A stretch of DNA of 5,466 nt from an uncultured bacterium (GTDB lineage Bacteria > Gemmatimonadota > Gemmatimonadetes > Longimicrobiales > RSA9), in NCBI GenBank assembly GCA_937995995.1, contig CALKIP010000282.1, forward strand, positions 1 to 5,466, read 5' to 3'. Shown here piece by piece: positions 1-5,115 of the stretch. How positions within the stretch are numbered: position 1 is the stretch's first letter; every line of letters begins with the position of its first letter. The position numbers and the translations under genes are program-made. The notes beneath the pieces were generated by a model, which made no database searches, was not told where the DNA came from, and saw nothing but the letters and a program-made list of their open reading frames with translations.

Positions 1-157
1 CAACCACGCTCCGCGAAGCCGCAGACGGCTCGACCCCCGCCAGTGCGGCGGCCGCGATCACGATAATGGTCCACGGCCCGAATCTTTCAGTAACTGGGGG
101 ATGATCGGAGGTGAGTAGGACGATCGAAAGCACGTAGCCAGAAGGAATGCCGGAGTA
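1..157. other. left flank; possible edge fragment of a divergent gene
   Basis: No complete gene is visible here. Up to about position 80, bases at every third position (5, 8, 11 and so on) are mostly G or C, about 22 of 26, and the bias then collapses. That suggests coding sequence entering from the left edge. Two frames share those third positions: a minus-strand frame that could start at a GTG (61-59) and reads MIAAAALAGVEPSAASRS, like a hydrophobic leader but without N-terminal basic residues or a clear Shine-Dalgarno; and a plus-strand frame ending at a TGA (102-104). I favour the minus-strand start because the bias stops near its start codon, but neither product is recognisable. The remaining stretch up to the hairpin at 158 should hold the promoter of the hemolysin III gene; no convincing -35/-10 pair was found. 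Confidence 0.2.
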
Positions 158-183
158 CGCGGACTCACTTTCCCGCGTCCGCG
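158..183 (+). promoter_or_regulatory. hairpin just upstream of the hemolysin III ribosome binding site
   Basis: A perfect 7-bp inverted repeat, CGCGGAC (158-164) with GTCCGCG (177-183), has a 12-nt loop. It ends two bases before the GGAG Shine-Dalgarno (186-189) of the gene starting at 197. In RNA it would sit directly against the ribosome landing site and could modulate initiation. The repeat is seen directly; the role is inference, and 7-bp GC stems are not rare in GC-rich DNA. Confidence 0.35.
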
Positions 184-196
184 CTGGAGTGTTGAA

Positions 197-859
197 GTGC
201 AGCACGGAGACGATCTTGGCCGTATAGCCGAGGAGATCGCAAACAGCGTGACCCACGGGGTGGGACTGGGGTTGAGCCTTGCGGGATTCGCGGTCCTCCT
301 CATCCTGGCGTCGGATCACGGGGGCACGCTCCACATCGTCAGCTGTGCCATCTACGGCACCACGCTGGTCGGTCTCTACGCGGCATCGACGCTGTACCAC
401 AGCCTTCATCACCCTCGAATGAAGCATCGGCTGCGGATCATCGACCACTGCGCGATCTTCCTGCTGATCGCGGGCACATCCACGCCGTTTCTCCTGATCA
501 ACCTCGAGCACAGCCGGTTGGGCTGGCTCCTTTTCTCGTTGGTATGGCTGTGTGCCCTGGGCGGGGTGATCTTCAAGGTGCACTGCTTCGGACGGTATCC
601 GCGCCTTTCGACCGGGCTGTACCTGGGGATGAGCTGGGCGATCCTGCCCGCAATGCGTCCGCTATTGGAGACGATCCCGACGGCGGGATTCGTCTGGCTA
701 CTCGCGGGCGGGATCTTCTACACGGCCGGAGTGTGGTTCTACGCCAATGACGGGCGTATCCGCTTCAACCACGCGATCTGGCACCTGTTCGTGCTCGGCG
801 GGAGTGCATGCCACTACATCGCCGTATTGGTATCGGTGCTGCCGAAGCCGGCGGCGTGA
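197..859 (+). CDS. trhA: hemolysin III family membrane protein (TrhA/YqfA type)
   Basis: A 220-residue integral membrane protein of the hemolysin III (HlyIII/TrhA) branch of the PAQR/CREST superfamily. About seven hydrophobic segments are visible, near residues 20-38, 46-64, 84-101, 108-126, 138-155, 163-181 and 195-214. The family's metal-site signature is complete: S64-x3-H68 (STLYH), D83-H84 in IDHCAIFLLIAGTSTPF, and H192-x3-H196 with H206 in the last segment. The N-terminal EEIANSVTHGVG is typical, and the length is normal for the family (about 210-220). Start is GTG at 197, preceded by GGAG at 186-189 with a 7-nt spacer. Members act in the cytoplasmic membrane. E. coli and Bacillus relatives are linked to membrane-lipid/fluidity homeostasis, and the hemolysin name comes from heterologous expression. 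The gene is monocistronic as seen here and converges on the helicase. The family is near certain; the physiological role is not. Confidence 0.93.
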   Translation: MQHGDDLGRIAEEIANSVTHGVGLGLSLAGFAVLLILASDHGGTLHIVSCAIYGTTLVGLYAASTLYHSLHHPRMKHRLRIIDHCAIFLLIAGTSTPFLLINLEHSRLGWLLFSLVWLCALGGVIFKVHCFGRYPRLSTGLYLGMSWAILPAMRPLLETIPTAGFVWLLAGGIFYTAGVWFYANDGRIRFNHAIWHLFVLGGSACHYIAVLVSVLPKPAA

Positions 860-868
860 GGTGGGATC

Positions 869-893
869 GAGCCGGTCGGGGCGAGCCCGGCTC
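869..893. terminator. putative bidirectional hairpin between convergent genes
   Basis: A perfect 7-bp inverted repeat, GAGCCGG (869-875) with CCGGCTC (887-893), has an 11-nt loop. It fills most of the 32-bp gap between the hemolysin III stop (857-859) and the helicase stop (TGA on minus at 894-892), overlapping the latter. The position suits a shared terminator for both convergent transcripts. No T-tract follows on either strand, so classical intrinsic termination is doubtful; it may instead protect 3' ends or work with Rho. Confidence 0.4.
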
Positions 894-2130
894 AACCGAC
901 CTTCAGCAGTTCCTTGAGCTGTTCGGGCGTGAGCCCCTCACCGCGACGGCTGCCGAGCCGACCGCCCGCGCGATTGACTCGGGGCATCGGTCGCGCCGGT
1001 GCGTCGCCGGAGAAGGCGGCGGTCAGACCGGGCACGTTCCCGCGGGGCAGCTTGCTGCCGAGGACACGCTCGATGGCATGGATGTAGGCCAGCTCGCCCG
1101 GGGTCAGGAAGGTGATCGCCATCCCACTCGCCCCGGCGCGGCCCGTCCGGCCGATCCGGTGGATGTAGTCCTCCGGGTTCTGCGGCACGTCGAAGTTGAT
1201 GACGTGGCTGATGCCCTCGATGTCCAGCCCGCGCTGGGCGACATCCGTCGCGACGAGCACCCGGATCTCCCCATCGGTAAAGGCGTCGAGCGCCCTCTGC
1301 CGCTGGCGCATGTCCCGGTCGCCGTGCAGAACGGTGACGTTGATCCCTGCGGCCTGCAGCCGTGTGTGCAACAGGTCCGCCCCGACCTTGGTGCGGGTGA
1401 AGACCAGCACCTGCTGGCTGTCGTCACGGCCGAGCAGCTCGAGGAGCAGCGGCACCTTCTTGTCCGGCATCACGGGGTAGACGGACTGCTCCACCTTCTC
1501 CGCGGCCGTCGACTGCGGCGTCGCCTCGACCCAGATCGGATCCTTCAGGATCCTGAGGGCGAGCGCGTGCACGCCATTCGGCATGGTGGCCGAGAAGAGC
1601 ATGGTCGTCCGGTCCTCCGGAAGCGCCGCGAGCACCGCCTCGATCTGCGGGCGGAATCCCATGTCCAGCATCCGGTCGGCCTCGTCCAGGATCAGGACCT
1701 CGACCTCGGAGAGGTCCACGGTCCCGCGCTCGATGTGGTCGAGCAGGCGGCCAGGCGTGGCCGCGATCACGTCGAATCCGGCCCGAAGGTCGCGGATTTG
1801 GGGCCCGATCGGCACGCCGCCGTAGATCTCCCCGACCCACAGCTCGGAGTGCTTCAGCAACGCCCGTGCATCCTCCGCCACCTGCTGGGCGAGCTCGCGC
1901 GTGGGGCACAGCACCAGCGTATGCAGCCCTTCACGATCGATCTGCCGCTCCAGCGCGGGAAGGAGGAAGGCCGCCGTCTTGCCGGTGCCCGTCTGGGCGA
2001 TGCCGACCACGTCGCGCCCCTCGCGCGCCGCCGGGATCGCCTTGGCCTGGATCGGCGTCGGCGCCTGCCACCCGAGATCACGGATCCCGGCAAGCAGCGC
2101 CTCAGACGACGTCAGTTCTTCAAACGTCAT
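892..2130 (-). CDS. DEAD-box ATP-dependent RNA helicase, RhlE/DeaD-like, short C-terminal tail
   Basis: A 412-residue RNA helicase with two RecA-like domains; it unwinds or remodels RNA using ATP in the cytoplasm. All family motifs are present in order: Q motif GWQAPTPIQ (20-28), motif I AQTGTGKT (45-52), Ia PTRELA (76-81), Ib TPGR (125-128), II DEAD (149-152), III SAT (180-182), IV VLVFTRT (241-247), V ATDVAQRGLDI (294-304) and VI HRIGRTGR (324-331). The core ends near residue 365. The remaining tail is short, basic and Gly/Arg-rich, with no DbpA-type or long CsdA-type RNA-binding domain, so it resembles the RhlE group; paralogue assignment is uncertain. Start is ATG at 2130-2128: AAGGAG lies 4 nt upstream, and motif Q sits at the usual distance. 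An in-frame ATG 26 codons upstream would add a non-conserved extension and was rejected. A candidate promoter (2389-2361) implies a structured leader of about 220 nt, suggesting post-transcriptional control. Confidence 0.96.
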   Translation of the reverse strand: MTFEELTSSEALLAGIRDLGWQAPTPIQAKAIPAAREGRDVVGIAQTGTGKTAAFLLPALERQIDREGLHTLVLCPTRELAQQVAEDARALLKHSELWVGEIYGGVPIGPQIRDLRAGFDVIAATPGRLLDHIERGTVDLSEVEVLILDEADRMLDMGFRPQIEAVLAALPEDRTTMLFSATMPNGVHALALRILKDPIWVEATPQSTAAEKVEQSVYPVMPDKKVPLLLELLGRDDSQQVLVFTRTKVGADLLHTRLQAAGINVTVLHGDRDMRQRQRALDAFTDGEIRVLVATDVAQRGLDIEGISHVINFDVPQNPEDYIHRIGRTGRAGASGMAITFLTPGELAYIHAIERVLGSKLPRGNVPGLTAAFSGDAPARPMPRVNRAGGRLGSRRGEGLTPEQLKELLKVG

Positions 2131-2161
2131 GATTCTCCTTGTCTGGAGGATAGTGGCGGGT

Positions 2162-2192
2162 CGGCGCCCCTCCGGAAGTTCCGGCAACGCCG
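2162..2192 (-). promoter_or_regulatory. stem-loop/palindrome in the helicase leader
   Basis: CCGGAA (2172-2177), one G, then TTCCGG (2179-2184) make a near-continuous 13-bp palindrome. It is flanked by CGGCG (2162-2166) pairing with CGCCG (2188-2192). In the helicase mRNA this would be a two-part hairpin ending about 30 nt before the start codon. As DNA it also looks like an operator. It could act either way; the symmetry is certain, the function inferred. Confidence 0.4.
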
Positions 2193-2220
2193 CGGACCGG
2201 GAAATCACTCGTCGCAGTCG

Positions 2221-2267
2221 ATTTTCCCCTATCTCCTACCCACTCTCCCCTATCCTCAACCTCAAAC
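2221..2267 (-). repeat. polypurine tract (minus strand) with a 9-bp direct repeat
   Basis: The plus strand is almost pure pyrimidine here, so the helicase leader RNA would be a run of A and G. TCCCCTATC occurs twice (2225-2233 and 2246-2254), 21 bp apart, which is two helical turns. On the minus strand several GG-GGGG tracts lie close together and could form a two-tetrad G-quadruplex. The repeat and the strand asymmetry are seen directly; protein-binding or quadruplex roles are inference. Confidence 0.45.
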
Positions 2268-2269
2268 AA

Positions 2270-2345
2270 AGGCCGGGGGCCGATGGGACGGATCAGCGCG
2301 GAGTGCTCGCGCGCTGATCTGGTGTCCGATCGGTGCCGCCGGCCT
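2270..2345. promoter_or_regulatory. long imperfect hairpin, probably in the helicase leader
   Basis: About 29 base pairs can be drawn across 76 nt. The outer stem is AGGCCGG (2270-2276) with CCGGCCT (2339-2345). Middle helices are CCGAT (2280-2284) with ATCGG (2329-2333) and GGAC (2286-2289) with GTCC (2324-2327). The apical stem is a perfect 10-bp helix, GATCAGCGCG (2291-2300) with CGCGCTGATC (2310-2319), and a 9-nt loop. It lies downstream of the helicase promoter candidate, so it would be transcribed in that leader. No T-tract follows the minus-strand 3' side. It could be a cold-sensitive or autoregulatory leader element; a small non-coding RNA is an alternative. Confidence 0.5.
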
Positions 2346-2360
2346 CTTGTCGCACCTGTA

Positions 2361-2389
2361 AATTTACAAGGAACAGGGCCAGAATACAA
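2361..2389 (-). promoter_or_regulatory. candidate helicase promoter with -10 inside a 12-bp palindrome
   Basis: On the minus strand TTGTAT (2389-2384) and TAAATT (2366-2361) are separated by exactly 17 nt, a plausible sigma-70-type promoter. It lies in an AT-rich island of otherwise GC-rich DNA. The -10 lies inside the perfect palindrome TGTAAATTTACA (2357-2368), which looks like a repressor operator that would block RNA polymerase. Transcription would begin near 2354, giving a leader of about 220 nt to the helicase start. The regulator is unknown. Confidence 0.42.
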
Positions 2390-2390
2390 C
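2363..2390 (+). promoter_or_regulatory. weak divergent plus-strand promoter candidate
   Basis: On the plus strand TTTACA (2363-2368) and TACAAC (2385-2390) are 16 nt apart, matching the -35 well and the -10 moderately. It shares the palindrome at 2357-2368 with the opposing helicase promoter candidate and would transcribe the structured stretch 2400-2568. AT-rich islands produce such matches by chance, so this is tentative. Confidence 0.22.
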
Positions 2391-2400
2391 CATAATCTGG

Positions 2401-2541
2401 CCTTTCCGAAGGGCAGACCGTATCTTGGGAATCCATCCCTTCAGGTGTTCCCCGCCAAGGGTATCCCTTGCTCGGTCTTGGCGCACTCGACAGACGGGAT
2501 CTGTGACCGCCGAAAGGCGTAGAATCGTGTACGGCTCCGGA
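2401..2541. other. non-coding gap with serial stem-loops
   Basis: No convincing gene lies here. On the plus strand one can pair AGACCG (2415-2420) with CGGTCT (2473-2478), enclosing small stems GGGA/TCCC (2427-2439) and CAAGGG/CCCTTG (2456-2470): a three-way-junction layout. A competing 7-bp stem is CGCCAAG (2453-2459) with CTTGGCG (2477-2483). These are followed by ACAGA/TCTGT (2490-2504) and CGCC-GAAA-GGCG (2508-2519), a GNRA-type tetraloop hairpin if transcribed on plus. On minus it is the 3' untranslated region of the aminotransferase gene. I could not match it to a known riboswitch or to 6S, SRP or tmRNA from memory. Confidence 0.3.
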
Positions 2542-2568
2542 GCCCGGGTCTCAGCAGGCGACCCGGGC
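2542..2568 (-). terminator. GC hairpin enclosing the aminotransferase stop codon
   Basis: A perfect 9-bp inverted repeat, GCCCGGGTC (2542-2550) with GACCCGGGC (2560-2568), holds the minus-strand TGA (2553-2551) in its 9-nt loop. It overlaps an adjacent 12-bp palindrome, GGCTCCGGAGCC (2533-2544), with which it must compete. There is no T-tract on the minus strand, so this is a hairpin of uncertain terminator strength. Confidence 0.4.
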
Positions 2569-3795
2569 CACGGTCTCGATGAGGCGGTCGACTTCCTCTT
2601 CTGTGGTGTAGCAGGCCGAGCCGACTCGGACCAGCCCGTCTTCGGAGTGACCGAGCCGCTCGACGACGGTCGAGGCATAGAAATCCCCGTGCGAGACGAA
2701 GATTCCGGACTCAGCCAGCCGCCGGGCCATTTCCCTGGAGGCGATCCCATCGACCACGAAGGAGATCGTCGGCGTACGCGGCTGGTCGGGCCCGGGACCG
2801 TAGAGCCGGACCCGTTCGATCGCGGTGAGCCCGTCCCACAGCCGCCGCGCGAGCGCGACGCCTCGAGCGTGCAGCTCGGTGAGTGTCATCAGGAGGCGCT
2901 CCCGACGCGTTCCACCCTGTGAGAGCGATGCCAGGAAGTCGACGGCCGCGGCGGCGCCGACGATCCCCTCGTGGTTCTGCGTGCCGGTCTCCAGCCGCTC
3001 GGGCGCTTCGTCCGGCGCCGGCTCGAGGCGGGGCACATCGAGCGATTCGACGAGTGCGCGCCGGCCGTAGAGCACACCGATGTGCGGACCGTAGAACTTG
3101 TATGCCGAGCAGGCCAGAAAGTCGCAATCCAGGGCACGGACGTCGAGCGGCGCGTGTGCTGCCAGGTGCACGGCGTCGACGAATATGAGCGCACCGGCCG
3201 CGTGGGCCATGTCGGCCGCCCGGCGCACATCGGAAATGGTACCGATCGCGTTGGATGCCGCACCGACCGCGAGGAGCCGCGTGCGCTCGTTGATGCAGCG
3301 TTCGAGATCGTCCCAATCGAGTTGGCCCGTCTCCGGCACCATCCTGGCCGACCGGACGCGGATCCCGAAGTCGCGCTCGAGTGCACGCCATGGCGCGATG
3401 TTCGCGTGATGGTCGAGCTCGGTCGTGACCACCTCGTCACCGGGTTGCCAGCCACGGCCCAATGCCCGTGCCAGATGGAAGGTCAGCGTGGTCATGTTCG
3501 CGCCGAAGGCGACCTCGTCCGGCGCAGCGCCCAGGAAGTCCGCGAACGCCTGGCGTGCGGCCGCGATCGCGGCGTCCGTTTCGGCACTTGAGGGGTATTC
3601 CCAATGGGTGTTCGCGTTGTGGTGAATGAGGTAATCGGTCATCGCCTCCACCACCTGGCGCGGCACCTGCGTACCTCCGGGGCCATCGAGGTAGATGACC
3701 CGATGCCCGGCGTGGATCCGCTCGAGCGCCGGAAAGTGCGAGCGGATCTCCGTGGAACTCGCGACAACGGGCTCGTTCTTCGTGGTAATCGACAT
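2551..3795 (-). CDS. class V aminotransferase, cysteine-desulfurase-like, VC1184 subfamily
   Basis: A 414-residue fold-type I PLP enzyme. It matches the VC1184 subfamily of cysteine-desulfurase-like proteins: YLDGPGGTQVP (35-45), a NANTHWEYPSS segment (60-70), FGANMTTLTF (97-106), TELDHHANIAPW (125-136), ASNAIGT (180-186), VDAVHLAAH (206-214), SAYKFYGPH (230-238) and ETGTQNHE (269-276). K233 is the Schiff-base lysine; D207 and H210 lie in the cofactor pocket. The C-terminal VGSACYTTEEEVDRL carries C395, where relatives often have another residue before the Y-T/N-T motif, and the chain ends in Cys414. Whether either cysteine can carry a persulfide is unclear. The substrate is unknown, and no suf/isc partners are near. 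Start is ATG at 3795-3793, with a GGAAGGGGG ribosome site ending 6 nt upstream. The gene is divergent from rho and shares a control region with it. Confidence 0.9.
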   Translation of the reverse strand: MSITTKNEPVVASSTEIRSHFPALERIHAGHRVIYLDGPGGTQVPRQVVEAMTDYLIHHNANTHWEYPSSAETDAAIAAARQAFADFLGAAPDEVAFGANMTTLTFHLARALGRGWQPGDEVVTTELDHHANIAPWRALERDFGIRVRSARMVPETGQLDWDDLERCINERTRLLAVGAASNAIGTISDVRRAADMAHAAGALIFVDAVHLAAHAPLDVRALDCDFLACSAYKFYGPHIGVLYGRRALVESLDVPRLEPAPDEAPERLETGTQNHEGIVGAAAAVDFLASLSQGGTRRERLLMTLTELHARGVALARRLWDGLTAIERVRLYGPGPDQPRTPTISFVVDGIASREMARRLAESGIFVSHGDFYASTVVERLGHSEDGLVRVGSACYTTEEEVDRLIETVARVAC

Positions 3796-3842
3796 GCGAC
3801 GCCCCCTTCCGCGCCGCCCCTCCGGGCGCGTTGGCGCGGGGT

Positions 3843-3896
3843 TTGACGAAACGTTTCATTTTGCAGGAATCTAGCAAGAGATATCGAGTCTGCCCA
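3843..3896. promoter_or_regulatory. divergent promoter region with LacI/Cra-like palindrome
   Basis: GAAACGTTTC (3848-3857) is a perfect 10-bp palindrome with a central CG. Read as CGAAACGTTTCA it matches the Cra/FruR-type consensus TGAAACGTTTCA at 11 of 12 bases, typical of LacI-family operators. A minus-strand promoter candidate for the aminotransferase is TGGGCA (3896-3891), 17 nt, TAGATT (3873-3868), placing the palindrome just after the start of transcription. For rho, TTGACG (3843-3848) is a good -35 on plus, but the matching -10 (near AGGAAT, 3865-3870) is weak. The palindrome is certain; the regulator's identity and the promoters are inference. Confidence 0.4.
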
Positions 3897-3900
3897 CCCA

Positions 3901-3926
3901 CGGACGGCCGCAAGCCGCGCTGTCCG
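3901..3926 (+). promoter_or_regulatory. stem-loop in the rho leader
   Basis: CGGACGGC (3901-3908) pairs with GCTGTCCG (3919-3926) over 8 bp including one G-T wobble, with a 10-nt loop. It lies about 45 nt upstream of the rho start, inside the expected leader. Rho autoregulates through its leader in E. coli (established), so a structured leader here is suggestive, though the mechanism cannot be read from the sequence. Confidence 0.35.
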
Positions 3927-3961
3927 CACGGGACGGGTGTGTGCACCATCCACTTTTCAGC

Positions 3962-3965
3962 GGAG
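3962..3965 (+). promoter_or_regulatory. ribosome binding site that fixes the short rho start
   Basis: GGAG with a 7-nt spacer precedes the GTG at 3973. The only other in-frame start upstream is a GTG at 3937, which would add twelve unconserved residues. An in-frame TGA at 3844-3846 closes the frame further up. This supports a genuinely short N-terminus for Rho. Confidence 0.7.
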
Positions 3966-3972
3966 TACAAGC

Positions 3973-5115
3973 GTGACAGAAAGTGAACACCTGGGGATTC
4001 TGGAGGTCCTGGGCAGCGGTTCGGGATTCATCCGCCGCCGGGAGGCCGGCTATCTCCCCGGCAACAGCGACTTTTACGTGTCGCAGAAGCTGATCCAGCA
4101 GTTCGGCCTACGCACGGGTGACGAGATCGAGGGCGCGGTGGGCAAGGCACCCGGGCGGGGAAAGAGCCCGCCGGTCACCCGTATCGACGCCGTCAACGGA
4201 CGCCCACCCGAGGAGATGAGGCGCCGTCCGGACTTCCCACGCCTCAGCGCGCTCCACCCCCAGGAGCAGCTCACGCTCGAGTGCGACATTACGCGCCGTG
4301 GGCAGCCGGACTACACCAACCGCGTCATCGACCTCTTCTGCCCCTTCGGCAAGGGGCAGCGCGCGCTGATCGTCGCCCCCTCCAAGGCCGGGAAGACGAC
4401 GGTGCTTCAGAGCGTCGCCGAGGGGATCGCCACCAATCACCCGGAATGCAAGCTCTTCATTCTCCTCGTCGACGAGCGTCCGGAAGAGGTCACGGAGATG
4501 GAGGCGTGCGGCTTTGGCGAGGTCATAGCCTCGAGCTTCGACTGTCCACCGGACCAGCACGTGGCAGTCGCGGAGATCACGCTCGAGCGCGCCCGGCGCT
4601 TGGTCGAAATGGGCGAGGACGTGGTCCTGATCCTGGACTCCATCACCCGACTGGCACGGGCCTACAATGCCATCGAGTCCGGCACCGGCCGAACGCTCAC
4701 AGGCGGCCTGGATGCGAGCTCGCTCGAGAAGCCGAAGCGCTTCCTCGGCAGCGCCCGCAGCGTCGACCCGAAGCAGGGCGGCGGATCGCTCACGATCATC
4801 GCCACAGCACTCGTCGACACCGGCTCGCGCATGGATCAGGTGATCTTCGAGGAGTTCAAGGGAACCGGCAACAGTGAACTCGTCCTCAGCCGCGAGCTGG
4901 CGGACAAGCGGATCTTCCCGGCCATCGACCTGGTGGCCAGTGCGACGAGGCGCGAAGAGCTCCTCCTCTCCGAGGACGCCCTCGCGGCCGCCAGCCTGCT
5001 CCGACGTGACTTCGCCGGCTCGAACCCCGCCGATGCGATGAATACCCTGCTCGCACTCATGCGACAGGCGGACAGCAACGAGGCACTCGTCGGACGGCTG
5101 CTGGCACGGGCCTGA
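3973..5115 (+). CDS. rho: transcription termination factor Rho, short N-terminus
   Basis: A 380-residue Rho, the hexameric RNA-dependent ATPase/translocase that ends transcription. E. coli Rho is 419 residues. This protein begins at GILEVLGSGSGFIRR, the equivalent of E. coli residue 56 onward, so the N-terminal helical Rho_N subdomain is absent. The OB fold follows (8-75), then the ATPase core: Walker A PSKAGKTT (136-143, K141), catalytic glutamate in DERPEEV (E168), Walker B LILDS (219-223, D222), Q-loop LTGGLDASSLEKP (242-254 region), R-loop KGTGN (296-300) and arginine finger in SATRREE (R326). The motor and secondary RNA site look intact. The primary RNA site has changed by eye alignment: E. 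coli GFGF becomes GSGF, losing the first aromatic; RRF becomes QQF; the Y110 segment is not conserved. The Y80 equivalent (Y35) remains. It may be the main Rho or a second, specialised copy. The gene is divergent from the aminotransferase. Confidence 0.95.
   Translation: MTESEHLGILEVLGSGSGFIRRREAGYLPGNSDFYVSQKLIQQFGLRTGDEIEGAVGKAPGRGKSPPVTRIDAVNGRPPEEMRRRPDFPRLSALHPQEQLTLECDITRRGQPDYTNRVIDLFCPFGKGQRALIVAPSKAGKTTVLQSVAEGIATNHPECKLFILLVDERPEEVTEMEACGFGEVIASSFDCPPDQHVAVAEITLERARRLVEMGEDVVLILDSITRLARAYNAIESGTGRTLTGGLDASSLEKPKRFLGSARSVDPKQGGGSLTIIATALVDTGSRMDQVIFEEFKGTGNSELVLSRELADKRIFPAIDLVASATRREELLLSEDALAAASLLRRDFAGSNPADAMNTLLALMRQADSNEALVGRLLARA

Noticed and set aside
75..101. Plus-frame residues resembling the 3-dehydroquinase start (VHGPNL)
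   Set aside because: The match is a short chance string; the frame ends at 104 and would place an N-terminal motif at a C-terminus.
2131..2208. Upstream in-frame ATG extending the helicase by 26 residues
   Set aside because: The extension is not helicase-like and lies over the 2162-2192 stem-loop; the ATG at 2130 has AAGGAG and places the Q motif at the normal position.
2301..2309. GAGTGCTCG loop resembling half of a CIRCE/HrcA site
   Set aside because: The CIRCE partner TTAGCACTC with 9-nt spacing is absent.
808..2361. 517-codon plus-strand open frame across the helicase gene
   Set aside because: It is antisense to a helicase with every DEAD-box motif, rich in Arg/Leu/Pro, has no ribosome site and runs through two hairpins and a promoter island. 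It is a GC-rich shadow frame.
2401..2541. 6S RNA, SRP RNA or known riboswitch in the intergenic region
   Set aside because: Compared from memory with consensus elements (6S closing stems, SRP loop, SAM, TPP, c-di-GMP, THF); none of the conserved sequences fits.
3937..3972. GTG at 3937 as rho start
   Set aside because: Adds twelve unconserved residues and lacks a good Shine-Dalgarno; GTG at 3973 has GGAG with a 7-nt spacer.
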